Of a stretch of 46,947 nt of DNA, positions 35,566 to 42,765 are shown piece after piece. Made by a program: the position numbers and the translations under genes. Positions within the stretch are counted from its first letter, which is position 1; the number at the start of each line of letters is the position of its first letter. The stretch lies in contig JAENWK010000008.1 in NCBI GenBank assembly GCA_016650045.1, positions 1 to 46,947 of the forward strand, written 5' to 3'. This DNA comes from Eubacteriaceae bacterium (GTDB lineage: Bacteria; Bacillota; Clostridia; Eubacteriales; Eubacteriaceae). The notes under the pieces are model-generated. The model had not been told where the DNA came from and made no database searches. It was given only the letters and a program-made list of their open reading frames with translations.

Positions 35566-35982
35566 ATGAGTCGAAAAAAAGAAAGGGAAAGCGCCCTTAA
35601 GGGTGTGTTCCAATTAGACTTTCATATTGAACCAGGGGATTTTAAAGAGAGCATTGATTATTTTTTAGAAGATAGTGAGCTTGACCTTAGTTATGGAAAA
35701 ACCCTGATTGATAACACAGAGGCCAATCTTACCGAGATTGACCGGATTTTAAATGACTATCTTAAAAGTACCTGGAAAATTGATCGTATCCCAAAAATCG
35801 AAAAATCGATTCTTAGGCTAGCTATTTGTGAGCTCATGTTTATGGATGAAGTCATTCCCTACGAGGTCGTGATCAATGAGGCCATCGAACTTACGAAAAA
35901 GTATGGCGATGAAGATGGGAAAAATTATGTCAACGGTATTTTGAATAAAATTGTTAAGGATGGATTCAATGTGTGCCCTTAG
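35566..35982 (+). CDS. nusB: Transcription antitermination factor NusB
   Basis: A 138-residue all-helical protein that binds boxA RNA with NusE and supports rRNA antitermination. N terminus SRKKERESALKGVFQLDF, central IPKIEKSILRLAICELMFMDEVIPYEVVINEAIELTKKYGDEDGKNYVNGILNKI is the family signature. The ATG at 35566 follows AAAGGAGACC. Its last 14 bases overlap the next gene, so nusB heads a long tightly packed operon to ispA. The promoter probably lies in the IS-like sequence upstream (TTGAAA near 35486). Confidence 0.96.
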   Translation: MSRKKERESALKGVFQLDFHIEPGDFKESIDYFLEDSELDLSYGKTLIDNTEANLTEIDRILNDYLKSTWKIDRIPKIEKSILRLAICELMFMDEVIPYEVVINEAIELTKKYGDEDGKNYVNGILNKIVKDGFNVCP

Positions 35983-36952
35983 TCTGGGAGTTGACACCAG
36001 TAATTACACGACCTCAGTGGCATTAGTCGACGAAAATGAAAATATTATTTACAATCAGGGCATTCTATTGGAAGTGAAGTCAGGAGAAAGAGGACTTCGT
36101 CAATCGGATGCTCTTTTTCAACATATTAATAATTTACCGGACCTGCTGAAGGATATACCCAGAGGCAGGGAAATCGACGTGATCTGTTTTTCAGAACGGC
36201 CCCGACCCTTACCAGATTCCTATATGCCTGTGTTCAGAGCGGGGAAATCCCTGGCTCGGTCTCTGGCAGGGGTTTTAGACTGTGAACTCCTGGCGGTCAG
36301 CCATCAGGAAAATCATATTCGCGCCGCACTTTATGGCAGTGGCTCGCCAGATCTTAAGGACGTGTTTTGCGGGGTTCATTTTTCAGGAGGAACCTCGGAA
36401 ATTCTTTTAGTGAGAAAAAAAGAAATCGGGTTTAGCTGTGAGATTATGGCCCAAACCCTGGATCTCAATGCGGGTCAGCTTATTGACCGTATTGCACTAT
36501 TAATGGATTGTCCTTTTCCCGGAGGGATTGCTCTTGAAGCTCTGGCAGAAGAGGCCCTGGTTAAAGATGTGGGAACAGACTTTATTATTTCAGCTGCTAT
36601 GGATGGCGTGAACTTTCATTTTTCCGGACAGGAAAACCAGGCGAAAGAGTATTTGAAAAAAGGTGTGGATCCCAGTGAAGTGGCCTATAGCTTGTTGAAA
36701 TCCATTGCCAAAACCTTGTCGAAATCCATTCGTCGGCTTCATGAAAAACAAGAATTTAAAGCGGTTCTTTTTTCCGGGGGGGTGATGTCCAACCAAATCA
36801 TTAAAACTATTTTATTAAAAGAGATGAATCGATCTGGAATCGACCTTTATTTCTCACCCGGGGCATTTGCCAGAGATAATGCTCTTGGCAATGCCTTGCT
36901 GGGAATGGATCATTTCAAAAAAATAGGAGGGGATTGTCATGGCAAATCCTAG
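35969..36952 (+). CDS. TsaD/Kae1-like paralog (M22 glycoprotease family)
   Basis: A 327-residue protein of the ASKHA fold. It begins with LGVDTSNYTTSVALVD and keeps the metal site His112-x3-His116 (SHQENH), the FSGGVMSNQ phosphate loop and FARDNALGNALLG with the metal-ligand Asp. These match TsaD, the t6A37 tRNA enzyme, but the sequence lacks several canonical TsaD segments, and clostridia usually have a separate true tsaD. I therefore call it a TsaD-like paralog. It overlaps nusB by 14 bases and xseA by 14. Start at 35969 has AAGGATGG upstream. Confidence 0.75.
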   Translation: MCALSLGVDTSNYTTSVALVDENENIIYNQGILLEVKSGERGLRQSDALFQHINNLPDLLKDIPRGREIDVICFSERPRPLPDSYMPVFRAGKSLARSLAGVLDCELLAVSHQENHIRAALYGSGSPDLKDVFCGVHFSGGTSEILLVRKKEIGFSCEIMAQTLDLNAGQLIDRIALLMDCPFPGGIALEALAEEALVKDVGTDFIISAAMDGVNFHFSGQENQAKEYLKKGVDPSEVAYSLLKSIAKTLSKSIRRLHEKQEFKAVLFSGGVMSNQIIKTILLKEMNRSGIDLYFSPGAFARDNALGNALLGMDHFKKIGGDCHGKS

Positions 36953-38147
36953 AATTCTCAGCGTTTCGGAAGTTAATCAATTTCTTAAAACCTTATTGGA
37001 AAGCAATAGCCTTTTAAAAAATCTGATGATTCAAGGGGAACTGTCCAATGTTAAACGGGCCGCCTCAGGTCATCTTTACTTTTCACTAAAGGATACGGCC
37101 AGTAAGATCGATTGTGTGATGTTTAAAAATGCTGCCATGGGGATTAAATTTATTCCAAAAGAGGGAATGAAGGTGACCCTGCGCGGAAGCCTTGGGGTAT
37201 ATCCCCCCAGTGGGCAATATCAGATTACGGTACGTTCCCTGGAACCTCAGGGCCAGGGAGATCTCTATCAAGCCTACCTTGCCCTAAAGGATGAACTCTC
37301 AGAACGCGGCTATTTTGACCCGGATAAGAAGAAAAAATTGCCGAAAACTGTTAGTCGTGTTGGGCTCGTCACCTCTCCTACCGGTGCCGCGGTTTCGGAT
37401 ATGATAACTATTATCAAACGACGTAACCCTCTGATGGACATTGTTCTTTATCCCAGCCTTGTCCAGGGAGATGCTGCCGCTGAGAATATCAGCGCCGGGA
37501 TTCGGGCATTTAATGTTTTAAAATCCGTGGATGTCATTATTATTGGCCGTGGCGGCGGTTCTATAGAGGATCTTTGGGCCTTTAATGATAAAAATCTTGC
37601 CAAGGTGATTTTCGACTCAGAACTTCCCATTATTTCAGCGGTTGGTCATGAAATTGACTTTACCATTGCGGATTTTGTGGCAGATATTCGCGCTCCCACC
37701 CCATCCGGTGCGGCTGAGTTGGTGGCTGAGGAAACCCTTGCCTTTATCAACCGATTAGATCAGGTGAAAAATCGTTTGATGCAATCCATGAACGGGCAGA
37801 TTCGTAAAAATTGGGAGACTTTGTTTCAGTTGAAAAAAGATTTAATGCGGTTTCGTCCCCGGGAACGGGTTGAAGAAATGCGTCTGAATCTGGATGTGCT
37901 TCAAGAAAGGTTGCTTCGTTCCATTAAGAGTATGATCAAGGAAAATCGGCAGCAAATCAAACATCTTGAAGCAAGACTTGAGGCCGTTAATCCTGAGAAT
38001 GTCCTTAATCGGGGCTATGTTCTGGTGACCGATAAAAATGGCATACCGATCGGAACAGTCAAGGGTTTAAACCAGGGTCAGGAGTTAAAGCTGCGCTTTA
38101 AAGATGGTGAGTCTTTAGTACGTATTGAATCCATAAAGGAGAATTAA
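36939..38147 (+). CDS. xseA: Exodeoxyribonuclease VII large subunit
   Basis: A 402-residue subunit with an N-terminal OB fold (about 1-100: ILSVSEVNQFLKTLLE, LSNVKRAASGHLYFSLKD) and a catalytic core with VGLVTSPTGAAVSDMI, IIIGRGGGSIEDLWAFN and SAVGHEIDFTIADFVADIRAPTPSGAAEL, followed by a coiled coil (about 260-350) that carries small subunits. The enzyme degrades single-stranded DNA. It overlaps the previous gene by 14 bases and is followed 3 bases later by xseB. Confidence 0.97.
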   Translation: MANPRILSVSEVNQFLKTLLESNSLLKNLMIQGELSNVKRAASGHLYFSLKDTASKIDCVMFKNAAMGIKFIPKEGMKVTLRGSLGVYPPSGQYQITVRSLEPQGQGDLYQAYLALKDELSERGYFDPDKKKKLPKTVSRVGLVTSPTGAAVSDMITIIKRRNPLMDIVLYPSLVQGDAAAENISAGIRAFNVLKSVDVIIIGRGGGSIEDLWAFNDKNLAKVIFDSELPIISAVGHEIDFTIADFVADIRAPTPSGAAELVAEETLAFINRLDQVKNRLMQSMNGQIRKNWETLFQLKKDLMRFRPRERVEEMRLNLDVLQERLLRSIKSMIKENRQQIKHLEARLEAVNPENVLNRGYVLVTDKNGIPIGTVKGLNQGQELKLRFKDGESLVRIESIKEN

Positions 38148-38149
38148 AA

Positions 38150-38365
38150 ATGGCAGTAAAAAAATTAAAAGCAAAAATAAATCGTTTGGAAACCATTGCT
38201 GAGATTCTTGAAGGGGAAAATCAGGAAATTGAAGCATCTATTAAATTGTTTGAAGAAGGAATGAAGCTTATCAAAGAGTGCACCGGTGATTTAGATACTC
38301 TTGAAGGGAAAATTCTGGTTATGGTTGATGGTGAAGAAAAAGATTTTGAAGGGAGAACCATTTGA
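38150..38365 (+). CDS. xseB: Exodeoxyribonuclease VII small subunit
   Basis: A 71-residue helical hairpin protein, normal length for XseB. Signatures: RLETIAEILEGENQEIEASIKLFEEGMKLIKECTGDL. Several copies bind the coiled coil of XseA. Its TGA overlaps the ATG of ispA (TGATG). Confidence 0.95.
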   Translation: MAVKKLKAKINRLETIAEILEGENQEIEASIKLFEEGMKLIKECTGDLDTLEGKILVMVDGEEKDFEGRTI

Positions 38366-39261
38366 TGTTCGAATTCCAATCATTATTAAGAGAAAATGTC
38401 AGTTTGATTAATGAAAACCTGGAGAAAACATTTCAGGGGAATCTGGATACCCCGGAAGTAATTTTAGAATCCATGAAGTATAGTCTTTTTGCTGGTGGGA
38501 AACGTCTCAGGCCCATGCTGATGATTGAAACCTGCCGATCTCTTGATGGTGATGTGGAGGTTATCATGCCACTGGCTTTGGCCATGGAAATGATCCACAC
38601 TTACTCTCTGATTCATGATGATTTGCCGGCAATGGATAATGATGATTTCAGACGGGGCAAACCCACCAATCATAAAGTTTATGGTGATGCGACTGCAATT
38701 CTGGCTGGGGATGGCCTTCTGAATTATGCCATGGAAACGATGCTTGAGGGAGCCCAGGGACTTTCAGGTGAACTGTTGGATCGATATCTGACAGCCATGA
38801 AAATCATTATGCGGGCTTCTGGAATTTCAGGTATGATTGGCGGACAGGTCGCCGACATGCTCAGTGAAAATCGGGTTATTACCATAAATGAATTGAATTA
38901 TGTTCATTTGCATAAAACCGGGGCTCTTTTGGAAGCCAGTATTCATTGCGGTTGTATTATTGCCAATGCCGAACCGGCAACTCAGGGAAGATTAATTACC
39001 TATAGCAATCTCATTGGGTTAGCCTTCCAAATTGTGGATGATATTCTTGATATAGAAGGCACAGAAAGTGAGCTTGGAAAACCCGTTGGCAGTGATGAAA
39101 AAAATCATAAATCGACATTTGTTTCACTGTATGGACTGGAAGCATCGAAAATTAAAGTAGCAGAACTAAAAAGTGAAGCTTTGGAAATACTTAAACCTAT
39201 TGGTGAAAAATCGGAATTTCTTGAAAATTTAGCAGAGTATATTTGTAAGCGTCGAAAATAG
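38365..39261 (+). CDS. ispA: Geranylgeranyl/farnesyl diphosphate synthase
   Basis: A 298-residue trans-prenyltransferase. First Asp-rich motif DDLPAMDNDD (85-94), followed by FRRGKPTNHK; second motif DDILD (225-229), with GSDEKNHKSTF after it; GGKRLRP (44-50) for IPP binding. It condenses DMAPP with IPP to C15 in the IspA group. Residues before the first motif (HTYSLIHDD) are compatible with a C15 enzyme, but product length is not certain. The OLE RNA promoter starts 12 bases behind its stop. In other bacteria with OLE RNA the locus also lies next to ispA. Confidence 0.95.
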   Translation: MFEFQSLLRENVSLINENLEKTFQGNLDTPEVILESMKYSLFAGGKRLRPMLMIETCRSLDGDVEVIMPLALAMEMIHTYSLIHDDLPAMDNDDFRRGKPTNHKVYGDATAILAGDGLLNYAMETMLEGAQGLSGELLDRYLTAMKIIMRASGISGMIGGQVADMLSENRVITINELNYVHLHKTGALLEASIHCGCIIANAEPATQGRLITYSNLIGLAFQIVDDILDIEGTESELGKPVGSDEKNHKSTFVSLYGLEASKIKVAELKSEALEILKPIGEKSEFLENLAEYICKRRK

Positions 39262-39272
39262 TCTTTGACTTC

Positions 39273-39300
39273 TTGTTTTCGAACAAAACTATGATATAAT
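39273..39300 (+). promoter_or_regulatory. Promoter of OLE RNA
   Basis: TTGTTT (39273-39278), a 16-base spacer and perfect TATAAT (39295-39300). The predicted start near 39306 coincides with the first base of the closing stem of the RNA. Confidence 0.75.
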
Positions 39301-39305
39301 TAAGC

Positions 39306-39872
39306 TTCAGGTGGTGCAGTATCCTAGTCGGCACTGTCGATCTTCAGGGCGGGCCTAAAAATCCGTCGAAGGGCATATCGATGAAGTCCCTTATTTCTGC
39401 CTCTGACGCCCAGTCGGGGGTTGATTTAGGGGGTTAAGGAGGATGGGGCGATCCGCAATGGCATGCGGGCGTTGACCCTGCCTCCGTGGAGACCTGCATT
39501 TGCAGGAGTAACCTGTGAACGTGTTACCGCAAGGAGATACTGAAGCAGTGTAGCCTGCCTTGAGTGGCTTAGGTGGATGGATTGACAGTTTCATAAGCTA
39601 TTGGGCCCAAGGCTTAGAAATATTGCTCTTCGAAACCTAATCTGCAAAAGAGGCTAAGGATCGATTGGTGTTGCCGAGGAAAACTCCTAGGCTGTTTGAA
39701 AGAAGTATAATAGGGATTATGGTGTGCACTCAGTGGTAATTCAGTCTTGTATATGGCGACATTACAAAATGCATATAAAGGGAAACCGCTGGAACGGCGA
39801 CGTTTCAGTCGTGCATTGGGAAATCCTGCTGGACCTAAGTCGCAAAGTTTACTTATTATACTGCCACCTGAA
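39306..39872 (+). ncRNA. ole: OLE RNA (ornate, large, extremophilic)
   Basis: A 567-base non-coding stretch with no supportable ORF. Its two ends pair: TTCAGGTGGTGCAGTAT (39306-39322) with ATACTGCCACCTGAA (39858-39872), leaving a 2-base bulge. It has its own promoter before and terminator behind. Size (OLE RNAs are about 600 nt), GC content well above the neighbouring spacers, position between ispA and an OapA-type gene, and the stem-closed ends all match OLE RNA, one of the largest structured bacterial RNAs. It forms a membrane ribonucleoprotein with OapA in Halalkalibacterium halodurans and affects tolerance to cold, alcohol and Mg2+. Recognition rests on context plus structure; the covariance model was not run. 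Confidence 0.9.
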
Positions 39873-39885
39873 TTAATAAAGTATT

Positions 39886-39918
39886 TAAGGAATTATGATG
39901 ATTCATAGTTCCTTTTGT
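39886..39918 (+). terminator. Terminator of OLE RNA
   Basis: AAGGAATTATG and CATAGTTCCTT form an 11-base stem (one G-T pair) around ATGATT, then TTTTGTTG. Separates OLE RNA from oapA. Confidence 0.75.
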
Positions 39919-39960
39919 TGTATAATGATGTATAAATAATCATTGTCTTTAGGAGTATAG

Positions 39961-40533
39961 ATGAAAGTAAAATTATCAAAAAAAGCAATAAAAGAGAAGC
40001 GTCATCGACAGTGGGTTATTAATATTACCATTGCCACCTTTGTCCTGACCTTTCTCATCAGTTATATTTCAGATGCTATATTGTCCAACACACCTATTTT
40101 TGTTTCATTTATTATTTTACTGGTTATTATCAGTATTGGGATCATTTCAGATACCATTGGGATTGCGGTAACGGCGGTGGATATTCATCCGTTTAATGCC
40201 ATGTCTTCGAAAAGAATAAAAGGAGCAAAAACATCGGTGGCACTGGTGAAAGATGCCACGCGAGTGTCAAATTTTTGCAATGATGTTGTTGGGGATATTT
40301 GCGGCATCGTCAGTGGGGTAACCAGTATTACCATTGTGCTGCAATTAGCTGCCCATTATCCACCGATCAATGTCGCACTGATGACATTAGTTCTCAGCAG
40401 TGTTGTTGCTTCCATTACCGTTGGCGGGAAAGCTTTAGGAAAAGACATTGCCATGAAACATGGCACCGCCATTATTCATGGTTTGTCAGTCATCATTGCC
40501 AGTGTTAAAATAGCGGTTAAAGGCAGTGAATAA
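39961..40533 (+). CDS. oapA: OLE-associated membrane protein OapA
   Basis: A 190-residue membrane protein with a very basic start (residues 3-16) and hydrophobic segments at about 19-40, 46-72, 115-131 and 137-156. Directly behind OLE RNA, as OapA genes are. DTIGIAVTAVDIHPFNA (64-80) and an Asp108-x3-Asp112 motif in NDVVGDICGI are the conserved-looking parts. OapA holds OLE RNA at the membrane and is linked to Mg2+ homeostasis; the protein resembles Mg/Co transporter-type membrane domains. AGGAGT precedes the ATG. It has 89 bases between it and the RNA, including the terminator, so it may use a separate promoter (TATAAT near 39920). Confidence 0.9.
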   Translation: MKVKLSKKAIKEKRHRQWVINITIATFVLTFLISYISDAILSNTPIFVSFIILLVIISIGIISDTIGIAVTAVDIHPFNAMSSKRIKGAKTSVALVKDATRVSNFCNDVVGDICGIVSGVTSITIVLQLAAHYPPINVALMTLVLSSVVASITVGGKALGKDIAMKHGTAIIHGLSVIIASVKIAVKGSE

Positions 40534-40565
40534 GAACAATAGAAAATATCAGAAAAGAGGAAAAA

Positions 40566-41393
40566 TTGAAAGAACGTTTAGATAAATTATTAGTTGCAAA
40601 GGGACATTTTGATTCTCGGGAACGGGCAAAAAAAGCCATTATGGCTGGACTTATTCAAGTAAATGATCAAATAAAAGATAAAGCTGGGGATCTGGTTGAT
40701 ACCGAAGCCACAATTCTCGTTAAGGGTGGGGATATGCCCTATGCCAGTCGGGGTGGTTTAAAACTTGAAAAGGGATTAGTCGCTTTTCCAATGGTTGTCG
40801 CTGGAAAAACATTCATTGATGTCGGGTCTTCGACCGGAGGTTTTACAGATTGTCTGCTCCAAAATGGCGCAACCAGGGTTTATGCCGTGGATGTCGGCTA
40901 TGGTCAGCTGGACTGGAAGCTTCGTAACGATGAACGCGTCGTTTCCATGGAGCGCACCAATTTTCGTCATCTGACAGTTAATGATATTCCGGAAATGGTG
41001 GATGGCACGGTAATGGATGTTTCATTTATATCCATCATCAAGCTTTTTGATGCGATCCAAACCTTTATGAAGCCGGGAGCACAAGGTATTTGGCTCATTA
41101 AACCTCAATTTGAAGCCGGTCGGGATCGAATTGGAAAAAATGGTGTTGTACGTGAAAAAAAGATCCATGCTGATGTATTATTTCATGTACTTACCGCCAT
41201 TGAAAATCACGGATTTTCAGTGAAGGGTCTGGATTTTTCTCCGATTCAGGGACCGAAAGGAAATATTGAATTTCTTGTTTTTGTCGAAAATACTGAATCT
41301 GATGAAAGCTATCCATGGACTGAAAAAATTGAAAATGTGGTCACACTGGCCCATGAAAGCTGTCACAAAAAAAAGGAACCAAATGTTGAATAG
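40566..41393 (+). CDS. tlyA: TlyA family rRNA 2'-O-methyltransferase/hemolysin-like
   Basis: A 275-residue protein with an N-terminal S4 RNA-binding domain (about 1-60: ERLDKLLVAKGHFDSRERAKKAIMAGLIQVN) and a FtsJ-like SAM methyltransferase domain with FIDVGSSTGGFTDCLLQNGA (about 79-98) and the KPQFEAGR motif. Mycobacterial TlyA methylates 16S C1409 and 23S C1920; the Bacillus ortholog is YqxC. Start TTG with AGAGG upstream. Order tlyA-nadK-argR-recN is the standard Firmicute arrangement. Confidence 0.93.
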   Translation: MKERLDKLLVAKGHFDSRERAKKAIMAGLIQVNDQIKDKAGDLVDTEATILVKGGDMPYASRGGLKLEKGLVAFPMVVAGKTFIDVGSSTGGFTDCLLQNGATRVYAVDVGYGQLDWKLRNDERVVSMERTNFRHLTVNDIPEMVDGTVMDVSFISIIKLFDAIQTFMKPGAQGIWLIKPQFEAGRDRIGKNGVVREKKIHADVLFHVLTAIENHGFSVKGLDFSPIQGPKGNIEFLVFVENTESDESYPWTEKIENVVTLAHESCHKKKEPNVE

Positions 41394-41400
41394 GATGTGA

Positions 41401-42276
41401 ATGCCAGTGAAAAATCAAATGAATGAGGTCGGGATTTTTCTGAATTTGGAAAAACCTGAAAGCAATGGTTTAGGAAAAAATTGCATTGAATATTTATTGG
41501 CTAAAGGGTATAAGATTGCTTTGCTTGAAGGCCAAATTCAATATGATCATGACTCAGTGCGTTATTATGCAAAAGATGTTTTCTTTGGAAAACCTGATTG
41601 CATTCTTGTTCTTGGCGGAGATGGGACCTTACTATCGGTTGCCCGGAAATGCTGCATTTATCGAGTTCCTCTTTTCGGAATTAATCTTGGCAAGCTAGGA
41701 TTTCTAACCGAAGGAGAAGCCGGTCATTATGAAGATACGCTGAAGCGTTTTATCCAGGGTGACTATTATATTGAAGAACGCATGATGCTGACGTGTACGG
41801 TTAAAAAGACAAATCAAATCTCTCATGAATATGTGGCTTTAAACGATGTACTGGTGAAAAGCCGGGAATATCGGATGATGGATATTCAGGCCTATGCCAG
41901 CGGATCCACCATTGATACCATTCGGGCAGACGGACTGGTTATCTCAACCCCAACGGGATCCACAGGGTATTCATTGGCAGCTGGGGGACCAGTGGTTGCT
42001 CCTCAAACGGATGTAATAATCCTTAACCCTATTTGTCCTCATCGTCTCCATGACCGCTCCTATATTTTGCCAGGAGATGAAGTGATAACTTTGAAATTTG
42101 GATCTCGGGAAAAGGAAATTAGGGTTATCTTAGATGGCCAAACTATTATTTCTATTAAACCGGAGGACGAGGTTCGCGTTGAAAAATCAATCTATGTCAC
42201 CCAATTAATTCGACTCAACGAAATGAGTTATTTTGATCGATTAAGAATTAAATTGTCCAATGATATTATTACTTAA
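41401..42276 (+). CDS. nadK: NAD kinase
   Basis: A 291-residue kinase making NADP. The GGDGT motif (72-76) and the downstream GINLGKLGFLTE, RADGLVISTPTGSTGYSLAAGGPVV and LNPICPHRLHDRS segments are definitive. Length is typical. Starts 7 bases after tlyA. It supplies NADP to a cell whose acetogenic or fermentative metabolism is suggested by pduL further down. Confidence 0.97.
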   Translation: MPVKNQMNEVGIFLNLEKPESNGLGKNCIEYLLAKGYKIALLEGQIQYDHDSVRYYAKDVFFGKPDCILVLGGDGTLLSVARKCCIYRVPLFGINLGKLGFLTEGEAGHYEDTLKRFIQGDYYIEERMMLTCTVKKTNQISHEYVALNDVLVKSREYRMMDIQAYASGSTIDTIRADGLVISTPTGSTGYSLAAGGPVVAPQTDVIILNPICPHRLHDRSYILPGDEVITLKFGSREKEIRVILDGQTIISIKPEDEVRVEKSIYVTQLIRLNEMSYFDRLRIKLSNDIIT

Positions 42277-42304
42277 GTCGGAATAACTATGAGGAGCAGA
42301 AGAG

Positions 42305-42754
42305 ATGAAAGTTGCAAGACAAATAAAAATTATTGAAATCATCGAAAATAGCATTATTGAAACCCAGGAGGATCTTGCCCAGGCGCTAAAGGATAACGGT
42401 TTTACCGTGACTCAGGCGACCATCTCAAGAGATATTAAAGAATTAAAATTAATTAAGATCATCAGTAATGATGGCGTTCAACATTATGCACCACTTAAAG
42501 ATATTAGCGCCATTTATAATGAACGGGTCACTGCTGTTTTCAGAGAATCTGTTTTAACCGTGGACTTTGTCGAAAATAGTATTGTGTTAAGAACATTGCC
42601 AGCCATGGCTCAGGCAGCGGCTTTAGCCATTGATGGTCTGGAATGGAATGAAGTTGTGGGAACCATTGCCGGAGATGATACTATTTTTGTTTTAATCCGT
42701 AATCGCGATCTGGTTCCAGAAATCGTAGGTAAATTCAAAAAGCTGATGAAATAA
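42305..42754 (+). CDS. argR: Arginine repressor ArgR
   Basis: A 149-residue hexameric regulator. N-terminal winged helix (about 1-70: IETQEDLAQALKDNGFTVTQATISRDIKELKLIKI) and C-terminal arginine-binding domain with GTIAGDDTIFVLIRN (about 119-133). It controls arginine synthesis and catabolism in response to arginine. Its place before recN is conserved among Gram-positives. GAGGAGCAGAAG is upstream of ATG. Confidence 0.96.
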   Translation: MKVARQIKIIEIIENSIIETQEDLAQALKDNGFTVTQATISRDIKELKLIKIISNDGVQHYAPLKDISAIYNERVTAVFRESVLTVDFVENSIVLRTLPAMAQAAALAIDGLEWNEVVGTIAGDDTIFVLIRNRDLVPEIVGKFKKLMK

Positions 42755-42765
42755 GGGAGGTCCCA

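Noticed and set aside
39391-39594. 67-codon minus-strand frame within the OLE RNA
   Set aside because: Antisense to a structured RNA, no ribosome binding site, no homology recognised.
39306-39872. tmRNA or RNase P RNA for this long RNA
   Set aside because: No tRNA-like ends or CCA as in tmRNA, and no conserved RNase P GAGGAAAGTCC core. The ispA and OapA context fits OLE RNA instead.
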